From the IMG/VR virus record IMGVR_UViG_3300044648_000159, positions 1 through 58,566 of that record: 58,566 nucleotides of DNA; one strand, 5' to 3'. The position numbers and the translations under genes are program-made. The number at the start of each line of letters is the position of its first letter. Within the stretch, counting starts at the first letter, position 1. Positions 15,649 to 24,400 of the stretch are shown here, one piece after another. The notes under the pieces are model-generated. The model was given only the letters and a program-made list of their open reading frames with translations, did not search any database and was not told the DNA's origin. Source of the stretch: a virus.

Positions 15649-16029
15649 ATGACGCGAAGCAGCATATCGGGTCAGGATGACGGGAATCGTGACGCCAGTC
15701 TCACGGAGGAGGTAAGAGACGAGGTTGTCCGCCGGCTACAGCGGTCGCTGGAGATGGACGGCGATGCGCCGATTGATCTGGCGCCAATCCATGAAGCAGC
15801 GGCCGACGCACCACCGCTGAGCGAGAAAAAGATTGCGCGAGCTCGGCGCTATGCCGATTCACTCGCCGAACCGCAACGCACGATGTTCGCTCAATACCTC
15901 GACGGCATGACCGCAGCCCAGATTGCGGAGTCAATGAGCCTAAAGCCGAAAGCCGTGGCTAAGTCCCTAGCGAAAGCCTACGTATCCTTGAACGCCATCC
16001 TCAATCACATGAGCAATGGTGGTGACTAG
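15649..16029 (+). CDS. Sigma-region-4-like HTH protein
   Basis: A 126-aa protein with GGAGAAAG ribosome site. The C-terminal part (about 72-118) reads as a sigma70 region-4/LuxR-type helix-turn-helix (LAEPQRTMFAQYLDG, MTAAQIAESMSLKPKAVAKS). The N-terminal half is acidic and lacks other sigma regions. It may be a small transcription activator, perhaps of the last part of the late region or of the switch it belongs to. Confidence 0.7.
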   Translation: MTRSSISGQDDGNRDASLTEEVRDEVVRRLQRSLEMDGDAPIDLAPIHEAAADAPPLSEKKIARARRYADSLAEPQRTMFAQYLDGMTAAQIAESMSLKPKAVAKSLAKAYVSLNAILNHMSNGGD

Positions 16030-16196
16030 CCCTGTAGTTTAGCCAAGGCCACATCCGCTTTGACGCCTGATGCGTCGACTTCTGCATCCGTCACATCCCG
16101 ACCTTCGGCATTGGCGACGGCGAATAGCTGGGCGATTTCCTGAGCCTTGGTCGCGTACTGCAAAAGCAGTTGAGCGAGGATGAGGGCGTTGCTCAT
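16026..16196 (-). CDS. Small late protein
   Basis: A 56-aa helical protein (MSNALILAQLLLQYATKAQE ...), start overlapping the stop of the lipoprotein gene by four bases. Last gene of the leftward late operon; convergent with the sigma-like gene. Role unknown. Confidence 0.65.
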   Translation of the reverse strand: MSNALILAQLLLQYATKAQEIAQLFAVANAEGRDVTDAEVDASGVKADVALAKLQG

Positions 16197-16522
16197 TGCT
16201 GGGCCTCCAAACGGGTTTGCACTGCCGTCAGCGCTACGATGATGGTGTTGAGTCGGTTCTCGGCCGCCAGCGGATCAGTCGCATGCAGTTGGCGGACGAT
16301 CTCAATCGAAGCTCGAGCCTGCGTCCCTTGGTTGTAAACGTCAGTCCTTGTGTCATCCGAGATCTTCCCGGCGGCGTGAAGTGATGCGGCGGTCGTAGCG
16401 ATCGATTCGACTATGCTATTGGCGACGACGACCTGCTTGTTGAACGTGTCGGCCTTGGGCACGCCGAGAGCGGCGCACGCGGCGAGCATCAGGATGAGAG
16501 GGAGAAATAGAACTTTACGCAC
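16193..16522 (-). CDS. Lysis-region lipoprotein
   Basis: A 109-aa protein from GTG 16522 with a GGAG ribosome site. N-terminal lipoprotein signal with lipobox LAAC (residues 12-15 region), then a helical periplasmic domain. Located right after the holin-like gene. It might serve as an outer-membrane spanin, though it lacks the usual proline-rich segment. Confidence 0.7.
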   Translation of the reverse strand: MRKVLFLPLILMLAACAALGVPKADTFNKQVVVANSIVESIATTAASLHAAGKISDDTRTDVYNQGTQARASIEIVRQLHATDPLAAENRLNTIIVALTAVQTRLEAQQ

Positions 16523-16703
16523 TGGTAGCTCCGTTTGGGATGAAGTATTGAACGCCGAACACGAACACCGTGTTGATCGCCAATGCGATCTCTGCTGGGA
16601 CACTGATTCCGGTCCCCTGCTCGAGCGCCCACACGGCGATGGTGCTGACTGCGCCGGCAAACCCACCGGCTACGATCTTTCGTTGGGGAGTGCTTGGATT
16701 CAT
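16515..16703 (-). CDS. Holin-like membrane protein
   Basis: A 62-aa protein with two hydrophobic segments (about 10-27 and 36-56), size and place as for a small class II holin: it follows the endolysin gene and overlaps the lipoprotein start by eight bases. ATG 16703 gives the natural N terminus MNPSTPQRK. Identification by topology and context only. Confidence 0.65.
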   Translation of the reverse strand: MNPSTPQRKIVAGGFAGAVSTIAVWALEQGTGISVPAEIALAINTVFVFGVQYFIPNGATSA

Positions 16704-16717
16704 AGGAACACCAATTG

Positions 16718-17188
16718 CTAGATGAAAATGAGCTGGTAATGCGGGCCGTCTAGGAAGTCCGGGCCGGGGTGGCGCTTTGCGTATTCGCCGACGTCGCGCT
16801 TGATGGTCTCTGGCGTTTCGCCGAGCTCGCTCATCATGCGATCCCATACGCCGCCCCAGATCAATTCTGTTTCCAGTTCGATAGCGGCCTTACGCACCGC
16901 CCACGCAATCGGGTAGATCGCCGGCCATTCCCAGCGCAGCTGCCCATCGATGTATGGAACCAAGTCGACCGCATGCCCGTAGCCGTCTGGCTGCACTAGG
17001 TGCTTGCTGTTGAGCGTTCGCGAGGCACCCGAGAGAACGTAAGCCTTCTGGCGCTCAAGCGTTCTAACGCCTTCGTGGACACCGAAGTCTACGGAGGTGT
17101 ATCTGATGGCGCGTTCAACGATAGATGCGAGATTTGGGTGGACACCCGAGAGATTGGCGCGTGATTTAGCGCCTAGGATAAAAGTCAT
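16718..17188 (-). CDS. Endolysin, M15 D-Ala/L-Ala-D-Glu peptidase family
   Basis: A 156-aa enzyme that cuts peptidoglycan peptides. Zinc-binding signature: SKHLVQPDGYGHAVDLVPY carries the His and Asp ligands (S-x-H ... G-x-A-x-D) and GPHYQL near the C terminus gives the third. The N terminus VHPNLASIVERAI ... FGVHEGVRTLERQ is typical of T5-like M15 endolysins. No signal peptide, so export needs the holin. Confidence 0.92.
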   Translation of the reverse strand: MTFILGAKSRANLSGVHPNLASIVERAIRYTSVDFGVHEGVRTLERQKAYVLSGASRTLNSKHLVQPDGYGHAVDLVPYIDGQLRWEWPAIYPIAWAVRKAAIELETELIWGGVWDRMMSELGETPETIKRDVGEYAKRHPGPDFLDGPHYQLIFI

Positions 17189-17265
17189 TGTGGTTGCTTA
17201 TGCCTCCAGCCATGAATGCAGATCGTCGCGAACAGCGCTACAAGAAATGCAAGCTCAGCGATCAC
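17185..17265 (-). CDS. 26-aa membrane miniprotein
   Basis: A short frame starting at GTG 17265 inside the end of the upstream gene and ending in an ATGA overlap with the endolysin start. One hydrophobic helix (ELAFLVALFATICIHGW). Possible small holin or lysis regulator; support is only the coupling and hydrophobicity. Confidence 0.45.
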   Translation of the reverse strand: MIAELAFLVALFATICIHGWRHKQPQ

Positions 17266-17569
17266 GATCGGTGAATTGCTTCACTATGTTGACGTACCAA
17301 TTGCCGAGCGTCGTAGAGATCTCGCTACGCAGGTCGTGCCAGCGCTCTCGAATGCTGATGACTTCACGCTCAAGATTGTCGACCTTGGTCTCCACGGCCC
17401 GGAGTCGCTCGTGTGCAGAAACATCATCCCTAACATGATCCGCTAGCGCCCTTTCGTTTCGCTCAGCCCGTGCGTCCTGTTTGTCGTCACGGCTCTGGCC
17501 GGCCCAGTAGATGATTCCCACTAGGCCGGCGGCGATCGTGATCGCTATCGCCCAGACCCACGGTTCCAC
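17255..17569 (-). CDS. Lysis-region membrane protein with coiled coil
   Basis: A 104-aa protein from GTG 17569: one N-terminal membrane helix (about 3-23) followed by a long charged coiled coil, the shape of an inner-membrane spanin (Rz-like). Its IRERWHDLRSE segment resembles QERWNDLKVE in the protein at 17767-18192, suggesting duplication. Two more membrane-coiled-coil genes lie upstream. Confidence 0.65.
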   Translation of the reverse strand: MEPWVWAIAITIAAGLVGIIYWAGQSRDDKQDARAERNERALADHVRDDVSAHERLRAVETKVDNLEREVISIRERWHDLRSEISTTLGNWYVNIVKQFTDRDR

Positions 17570-17572
17570 GTG

Positions 17573-17758
17573 TCAATCCCCCTCGTGATCGGCACCCTCA
17601 AGGCGCCTGTACGCCTTGCGGACCAGCTCGCCAACCTGAGCTGGTGTTGTCCCGTGCGGTATGGGCATCTCGTAGCTGTACGAAAGTTCCGGTTCGCGCG
17701 GTGTCGCCGCCTCCGTGAATGGACGCGCTCGACTGATGATGATGGTCACATGCGACAT
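17573..17758 (-). CDS. Small hypothetical protein
   Basis: A 61-aa soluble protein (MSHVTIIISRARPFTEAATP ...), four bases before the spanin-like gene. No family recognised. Confidence 0.6.
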   Translation of the reverse strand: MSHVTIIISRARPFTEAATPREPELSYSYEMPIPHGTTPAQVGELVRKAYRRLEGADHEGD

Positions 17759-17766
17759 AACGACTC

Positions 17767-18192
17767 CTAGTGATCTGATACAGGGATGCCACGCTTGGCG
17801 AGCTCAACCTTGAGATCGTTCCAGCGTTCCTGTGTGACGCGATTCTCACGCTCGACGAGAGCGAACTTTGCCGCCAATTCCTCAAACCGAGCGTTGGCAT
17901 GCATACGCATATCCTCCGCTCTCTTATCAGCCGATTCGGCTCTGTCGTATGCTGACTTGGCAACGATGCAGGCTACGAATGCTCCAACGATGGCAAGGGC
18001 CATCACCGCAACCACCCAAATCGCAACCTTACTTGCGCTTTTGTCGATCGTCAGCGTCAGGCTGATTGGCCCTTTCTGCTCGCTCAAGTTCGGTAACGCG
18101 ACTATCGAGTCCCCGGAGTTCGGTGTCGTGTCTGGAGTCCGAGCTGTCGTGGCGGGCGTCGGCTGACTCGAACCTTGCAACATCTCTTCCAT
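17767..18192 (-). CDS. Membrane protein with coiled coil
   Basis: A 141-aa protein: Thr/Pro-rich N terminus, one membrane helix (about 56-78) and a charged coiled coil to the end. The first 55 codons overlap the end of 18029-18400 in another frame for 164 bases. A shorter product starting inside (TTG near residue 36) is possible. Related in shape to 17255-17569; probably part of the lysis or exclusion apparatus. Confidence 0.6.
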   Translation of the reverse strand: MEEMLQGSSQPTPATTARTPDTTPNSGDSIVALPNLSEQKGPISLTLTIDKSASKVAIWVVAVMALAIVGAFVACIVAKSAYDRAESADKRAEDMRMHANARFEELAAKFALVERENRVTQERWNDLKVELAKRGIPVSDH

Positions 18193-18400
18193 TCTGCTTC
18201 TCCCTTTCGTTGAGCATCACCCGGATTTCGGCAAACGAGCTCGCGAAACTCCACATGATGCCAAAAAGCGCAACTATGCCAGCAAGAATAAGGGCTTGCA
18301 GCAGCTGCATAATCCATTGCCTCCCTGCGCTATCTCCGCTCACTGCAAACATCGTCTCCCTCTCATACGGGTCGAAATCCTCTGGAAGCTGCTCACGCAT
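18029..18400 (-). CDS. Membrane protein with charged C-terminal region
   Basis: A 123-aa protein from ATG 18400. A hydrophobic helix (about 32-53) is followed by a very charged helical part with repeated heptads and an Asp/His-Ser stretch (SADARHDSSDSRHD). The C terminus is dual-coding with 17767-18192. Lysis-region protein, exact role unknown. Confidence 0.65.
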   Translation of the reverse strand: MREQLPEDFDPYERETMFAVSGDSAGRQWIMQLLQALILAGIVALFGIMWSFASSFAEIRVMLNEREKQNGRDVARFESADARHDSSDSRHDTELRGLDSRVTELERAERANQPDADDRQKRK

Positions 18401-18498
18401 AGACCAGGCTCCCTTCGGTACTAAGTAAACAGGCTGGATTGGTGCGGTGAACAGGGATAGCGTTAGGCTCCCTAGTTCGGATAAATCGCCAAACCACC

Positions 18499-18675
18499 AT
18501 GAAGAAGTACAACTTCGACCCGCTCTGCCTCGATCTGGCAAGCCATTTTCTGGCGGACAGCGCACCAGAAGATGCAAAGAACGATCTGGCACAGGTCATA
18601 CAAGATGCTGTTGATGCTCATCGCCTTAAGACAGACAGGCCACCGCTGGCATCTTTTGAGAATCGACTGCAATGA
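18499..18675 (+). CDS. Small rightward protein in the late region
   Basis: A 58-aa acidic helical protein (MKKYNFDPLCLDLASHFLAD ...). It is on the plus strand within a leftward operon, together with the next gene, and so must have its own promoter. Small phage proteins of similar appearance are common; function unknown. Confidence 0.6.
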   Translation: MKKYNFDPLCLDLASHFLADSAPEDAKNDLAQVIQDAVDAHRLKTDRPPLASFENRLQ

Positions 18676-18815
18676 CCAAACTTGAACGCATCGCAGGCTT
18701 GACCATCCTTCTCGGGTTCATCTGCACTCTGGACGTCGCCTTTTTCGACCATCTCTCCGCACAACTCTCTGCAGTGATTGGCGAACTCGCGCAGGCCGTG
18801 TCGCTCAAGAATTAG
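18672..18815 (+). CDS. 47-aa membrane protein, antisense to late operon
   Basis: A short protein with one hydrophobic segment (about 6-20) and an amphipathic tail, coupled by ATGA to the gene before it. Its stop overlaps the stop of the convergent tail gene. Possibly a moron pair with 18499-18675. Confidence 0.5.
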   Translation: MTKLERIAGLTILLGFICTLDVAFFDHLSAQLSAVIGELAQAVSLKN

Positions 18816-19711
18816 CAGGCGATCTGTATCTGCCGGTACTTGTTCGCGTTCGTGAGCGACGGCCATGGGTCACCGGATAAGACCTCAAGCGCAACCTGAG
18901 TGATGTACATATCCTGCGTCTGAGGCGTCACAGTCTCCAACGCAACCTGCGTAATCACTGCGTGATTCGCAAACGCGCTGACAGCTTCGATGGCAAGCTG
19001 CGTCGCTATCGCGTTCGGACTGATGGTGTTGACGACTTCTACTGCTTCTTGAGTTTGACGCGCAACTGTCGCTATGGCGCCTTCCGGAACAGCTATCGTG
19101 TATGCGACCCAATCCTCGTTCGCGCTCGTGAAAGTGCCCGGATCATCTGCCGTGTCGGCGAGCGACGCTAAATCAGCAACGCTGACTCCGGCTCCCGAAG
19201 CTCCACCAGCCTGCGACGTTAGATTTCCGTATCCAGCTGGAGCAACACTTGCGGTTACAGTCGCATCAAAGCACGCCGCCGCGATAAACAGTAAGTCCTG
19301 AGATGCGCCCGAAATAGATACATTGGGTGGGTTCGCATTAGTGCTACTGCCCGACGCGCTGGCAATGAACACGGCCCCGCCGTGCCCAGTGATGCGAATA
19401 CAGATGTGCGAAGACTGCTCATCATTGTCTGGCGTGTAGTATCGGAGTAGGTCAAGACCCCCTCCTTGGGCAATCTTCCAAACAACACGAGCACTAACGC
19501 CGCCCGCCGTGACCTGCACGGTAGCGGTACGATTCCATAGTGGGCCTGAATATCCTTCATCGAAGGAAACACTTGAAATAGTGCCGCCATCGAACGCGCT
19601 TACTACAACAAGCAGGTCGCCTGCATTCGGACTGCCGAGATTGATCGCATGGTATGTCGAGTTAGAATTTACAAGCGTCGCTGTCCGCGCCGCTATGACC
19701 GGCGCGGTCAT
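18812..19711 (-). CDS. Phage tail/virion protein with C-terminal QVALE repeats
   Basis: A 299-aa Ala/Ser/Thr/Gly-rich beta protein. The C terminus has tandem repeats of about 20 residues (AIATQLAIEAV, VITQVALETV, MYITQVALEVL), a motif that recurs in virion proteins of siphoviruses. Last tail gene before the lysis cluster; probably a surface decoration or fibre component. Confidence 0.7.
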   Translation of the reverse strand: MTAPVIAARTATLVNSNSTYHAINLGSPNAGDLLVVVSAFDGGTISSVSFDEGYSGPLWNRTATVQVTAGGVSARVVWKIAQGGGLDLLRYYTPDNDEQSSHICIRITGHGGAVFIASASGSSTNANPPNVSISGASQDLLFIAAACFDATVTASVAPAGYGNLTSQAGGASGAGVSVADLASLADTADDPGTFTSANEDWVAYTIAVPEGAIATVARQTQEAVEVVNTISPNAIATQLAIEAVSAFANHAVITQVALETVTPQTQDMYITQVALEVLSGDPWPSLTNANKYRQIQIAC

Positions 19712-20736
19712 GCGGCTACCTTCACTCCAAACTCAGCGGAATTCAGGTTTGTTCTAGTCCACGCCGCTGCCGTATTGGGGTCAGTTTCTCTGATCTCACG
19801 ATAACAAGCGTACGTCGTACTGAGCGCTTGTGCAGATCCATCAGTATCGCTTCCGCCGGAACGAACTACCGATTGAATCGAACGATTGCCGGAGTCGTCC
19901 TTCTTGGCAACCATATTAATCTGGAGACCAAAGATACTGCTCGGCGTATGTGACATGTCAGTGTAAGCATACGTATCCTTCTGGGCTACAGTCGCAGACT
20001 GAACATAGTCTGTATCCCCATTTTGGGAGGCTTCATCAACGAGGGCATAGTTGTCTGTACTATTTCCGTCGGAGCCCGTTAGCTGCGAGCTATTGCCGTT
20101 ACCGCTGGGAAGATAGCAGTCGACTCGAACATCTCCCAGGAAATCGTTATTCGTGGAGCCTTGCCCGTCACAAATAACCAAATCATCGAAGTCTGTGTTG
20201 CTTGTCGCGATGCCACTTATCTGAATCACATTGGCACTGGCATTCGCCGTGTTCTTCGTGTCCTGACTCGTGATGTTTATCCAACCAGTGCTAGATCCGT
20301 TCACCTTCACTTCAACGCTGCCGGTGGTGTCATTGATCGCAACCTTAGTCTCAATGAAGTACTGAGTACTTATAGATAACGAGCTAGAGCTGGTTGCGAG
20401 AGTTGTGCCATTTCTAGTAGCACGAATAGTGCCATCTGGACGAACCCGAATGTCAACTTGAATACTTCCCGCATCCAGGAATGTCAGGAATGCGCGATCG
20501 TTCGAACCGTCGAACGCGCTGGTGCGAAAAGAATGTGACACAATCCAAGTGGCTTGTGCGTCTAGCGTCTTAGAAGCCGATCCACTGCTGGATGGAATTC
20601 GGAGAGAGTTTGTACTGCGCCTGCCATTTCCCGAAGAAATGGCAGGGCCACTGCCGCCGCCTGCTGTCGACGTCCATTTCTGCGTGATGTCAGCCGTTGC
20701 GTAGTGATCAAAGCTATCGACGAATCGAAGTGTCAT
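19708..20736 (-). CDS. Tail fibre-type protein with LamG-like domain
   Basis: A 342-aa Ser/Thr/Asn-rich beta protein. Residues 1-200 resemble a concanavalin/LamG-like jelly roll (FVDSFDHY start, TSWIVSHSF-type strands, DDLVICDGQGSTNNDFLGDV). The C-terminal third resembles phage minor tail proteins. Overlaps the next gene by four bases. Probably receptor or glycan binding. Confidence 0.7.
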   Translation of the reverse strand: MTLRFVDSFDHYATADITQKWTSTAGGGSGPAISSGNGRRSTNSLRIPSSSGSASKTLDAQATWIVSHSFRTSAFDGSNDRAFLTFLDAGSIQVDIRVRPDGTIRATRNGTTLATSSSSLSISTQYFIETKVAINDTTGSVEVKVNGSSTGWINITSQDTKNTANASANVIQISGIATSNTDFDDLVICDGQGSTNNDFLGDVRVDCYLPSGNGNSSQLTGSDGNSTDNYALVDEASQNGDTDYVQSATVAQKDTYAYTDMSHTPSSIFGLQINMVAKKDDSGNRSIQSVVRSGGSDTDGSAQALSTTYACYREIRETDPNTAAAWTRTNLNSAEFGVKVAA

Positions 20737-20754
20737 GGTTGAAGCCTCACTCTT

Positions 20755-21435
20755 TTACCGAGTGCCCGCAAGAATGAAGGAAATATCGGACAGCGACGCG
20801 TCCGGGGAGCTCGGAGCAATCACGGTCAGCACATCGCCCACCGCGAAAACAGTTTCGGATGCCATGTCAAAAGTGGCAGCTGTTGCAGCAGCGGCGAAGG
20901 TCATGGTGCCCACCGATACACCGTCTTGCTGGATGTCGAAGTCGGCATCCGAGGTTGCCGCGACACCGGCCACGCCTTGCGATGGCGATAGCCCCGCCGC
21001 GAATGTGACCTCACGCGGAAACGCGTACCGCAAACAAACTGCGCTAGCGTCAGGAACTCCGGTGACCATGGCACCCACATCGTATGGTGGCGCCCCTCCT
21101 CCACCGCCTGGCTCCCAATATCCCGAGCTGCTCTCGTCATACACGTACTCGCTATCACCAGGAACATAGGCACGCCATCCCGGCAGTGGCACCAGGAATT
21201 GCCAACCTCCCGAGTAGTACGCCACTTCCTGGGCATGACCAACCCACGCCCCCGTCGGCGTCGCTCCCACCAAGTACCGATCACCCTCAGCAGGCGATCC
21301 CGGGGGATCGTCCTGGTATCCGAGTGCGGATATCTGCATCGCCGCCTCAAGCGCACGAAACGCCGCATTGACGATCACCTCGGGCTGGCTTTGTGCTGCC
21401 GCGAGTTCGTCCATTTCAAGAATCGGCGTCGTCAT
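20755..21435 (-). CDS. DUF2793 tail protein
   Basis: A 226-aa protein whose start (TPILEMDELAAAQSQPEVIV) and GDRYLV / GWQFLVPLPGWRAYV segments are typical of DUF2793, found in tail modules related to gene transfer agents. A Gly-rich hinge (about 113-118) separates a C-terminal beta domain. It follows the large tail-tip gene. Confidence 0.85.
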   Translation of the reverse strand: MTTPILEMDELAAAQSQPEVIVNAAFRALEAAMQISALGYQDDPPGSPAEGDRYLVGATPTGAWVGHAQEVAYYSGGWQFLVPLPGWRAYVPGDSEYVYDESSSGYWEPGGGGGAPPYDVGAMVTGVPDASAVCLRYAFPREVTFAAGLSPSQGVAGVAATSDADFDIQQDGVSVGTMTFAAAATAATFDMASETVFAVGDVLTVIAPSSPDASLSDISFILAGTR

Positions 21436-24400
21436 ACGATTGATTCCCCAGGCGTGCCGCGGCCCACGATCGCGGACAGTTGATAGACTCGCACCGTTAC
21501 AGCAGCTACAGGACCGCCGAAATCAGTTGTTTGCTGGGCTGAGGTGTAGACGACTGATGTCGTAGAACTAGTTAGCGTGCGAAGAACAGTCACATCGTCT
21601 ACATCGATGATGTCAATGGAGTACGACTCGCTTGCTTCAGAGTTTGGCACCTCGATGCCGCTGCTCATGGTCTGGTGTAGACGGTCGCGGCGAATCCACG
21701 TAATGGTCAGGTCATCTGTCATTTCATCCCGTGACCCAAGAATATGCACGGGCGAGAATGTTTCTAGCGCCATTCCGTTTCCGGTAAACGCTTGACTTAA
21801 GGCTCCGATGAACTGCGATCCAATCGTGACTGCGCGATAGATCAGCTCGGCGCCAATCTGTGCCGTCGTCAACGGCAGGCGAATTATTCCTGGCCCCGAG
21901 ACCAACACAAAATAGTCATTAGCGGCGCTTGTTCCGACGATATGCTCAGTTCCGCGACGTCCACGCAACAGCGTTGTCAAGCGATAGCGGTTGGCTGAGA
22001 TGACTTCCGCATTCAAGAACTGAACAATCTCCCATCGTCCATTGACGCCGATCGCCGCCGCATTCGCCCCAAGCAACACTGCCGCTTCGGTCCGACTTTC
22101 CAGCGTCGTTCCTGTGGGAACTACCACGTCAATTTCATTCTCGTAGTCCCATGTACTCGTGATTCCAACGGGAAGTGCTGTATTCACGCGTCCTACCGTT
22201 GCCTCATTGGCCACAGCGCCTACCTGGACCCACGATCCACCACCATCAGCGCTACGGTAGATGACCGCCCCATTCCACGTCGTGCCGATCCCAGTACGCC
22301 TTGCTGCGGCATAAAATCCAGCGTCGTCGTCCTCCTCTCTGAGCGCCGGCAAATCCATCAACAGGATCTCGGTGGCCGCATTCAACGTCAATCTACTTGG
22401 CGGACGTGCGGGAACATCGGCCACTGCAGTCGACTCATAAGAGCCGTCATCATCGCGAACCAATTCTGCACGTCGCAGGATTAGATCAGATGCAGTGAGA
22501 GTTGCGATTCGCATTCGCTCATTGCGCCCGTCGACGGGCACAATAACCGCATCTGCAGGCTCCAACTCCGTCCAATAACGATCAAACGATATGTCGTGCA
22601 CCCACCTGGCCCGCCAGGCGTCTGCCCAAATGATCTCGGCAATCTGCGCCGCCTGGTCGTCATCGAGCGCGGCTACCAGATCAACGTCCACATCGTTCAC
22701 AGCGTCAGTTGTTAAACGAACCGGGCTGATTTGTTCCCCCGGCTCGTAATCACGACTTGGCGCCATGTAGTGAACGCGTATCATGCGCGGCAATTCAACC
22801 GCATCGATCTTGCGAGTGGTCACCGCTGGCGGAGCCTCTTGCCCACTCTCGTGTGCACTGAGCTCGTCAGCAGTGACTGTCGCTACCGCCGCCTTACCTC
22901 GAGTCACAAACTTAAGAACCGAGTCAGATTCGACGGAATCCCAGAATCCTATCATCCGCGTCGGCTCTATCGTGGCACGACCACTCATGGGTCTAGTGCG
23001 CGCATAGCCGTGTACAAAGATGGTCTCTAGATCGGTGACATTAATATCATCGTCCGTAAGGCCACAGTCATCACATACGCGTGCAACAATCGTTGCTAAC
23101 GACACATCCTCTGGAGATGGATGACCAAACTCCAACACAACGGGGCCGACCGTTGACTCGAACGTAATCATGCGATTACTGCCACCATCGAATACGCTTT
23201 CTCCATTGAACGAGCCAACTTGGCCCTGTGGCCCCCAATCAATGTCAACGTATGTTCCGTCCCTCGTATCTAGATAGCGCGTCGATGTAGTACGAGCCCA
23301 CGCTAGCCTGTGATTCTGCACACGGTCGAGATTATTGTTAGAATGAAACGCAGGCAGAGACGTTTCAATATTCCAAATTATCGCGTCTGTTTCTGGATCC
23401 CACTTGATCAATCGTTCTGTAGTGCTGCCAGCCGGTCCGCCAACCACACCAATCAGTAACGTTTGATCCCAGGCGTCGAATAAAAACAATCGAATATCGG
23501 AGAATCTGGTCCACGTCGCATCGATCGCAGATGCAGCGATACTGCCTATCTGTTCATCCTCAAACGCTAAAACCAATAATAGTGGATGGAATACTGCGCT
23601 AGGGCGATGAATCAGGAGTGGCTGTGATGTCGTCGTACTGTGATCACATGCAATGGCATATGCATAGGCACGACCAAGTAACGAAGTCAGTCCGCGGCAG
23701 ACCTTGCCATCGTCATATCCTGGAGGCGGCGTCCAGAACATACCTCCGATCATAGTCGTCCCGTCGTATCGGGAGAAATATGGCCCTGTCACCGAGACCG
23801 AGTAAATTACATCTCCATATCCCGGGACATATACCGTGACCGCCTCATCCCAAAAGTCGGAGGCCCCTCCCGCCGCACGCTGCATCTCCATCAACAACGT
23901 GTCCGGATTAAGACGAGCGATTGCTAAGTTGTCCCCGCTCGTAAACCACGGGAAATATATGTGCCCTAGATAACCAATCGTCAGCGCACCGATACCAATG
24001 TTAGGATACGGCCGCGGTGTCCCGGCTAACGCATCCGTGAACAGCACTTGCAGTATTTCAGTGTTGTCGGATGTTCGATAAACTCGGAATCCTTCCTCGT
24101 CTTCTCCACCAGACGTGTCCATGACAACATAGCGACCGCGAGCCCAATCGACTACCAACGTGCTACTAAAGTTTTCCTCCAGGATGCCACCCGGCAGGAA
24201 CGTTGGTGGAATGCGTTCGCGATCGGTCACGCCGTCATATACTTCAAATCTCCACTGCGGATGACGACGCGCTTGTTCGTCCGATAGGTGACGTTCATAA
24301 AATACAACGTAGGCCAGGTCCCGAAACGCGGGTACGTTACCAACGCCTTCGACCTGTTCGATGACTGGATCCGGGAGCTGATCGACTGCGCCTGTATAGA

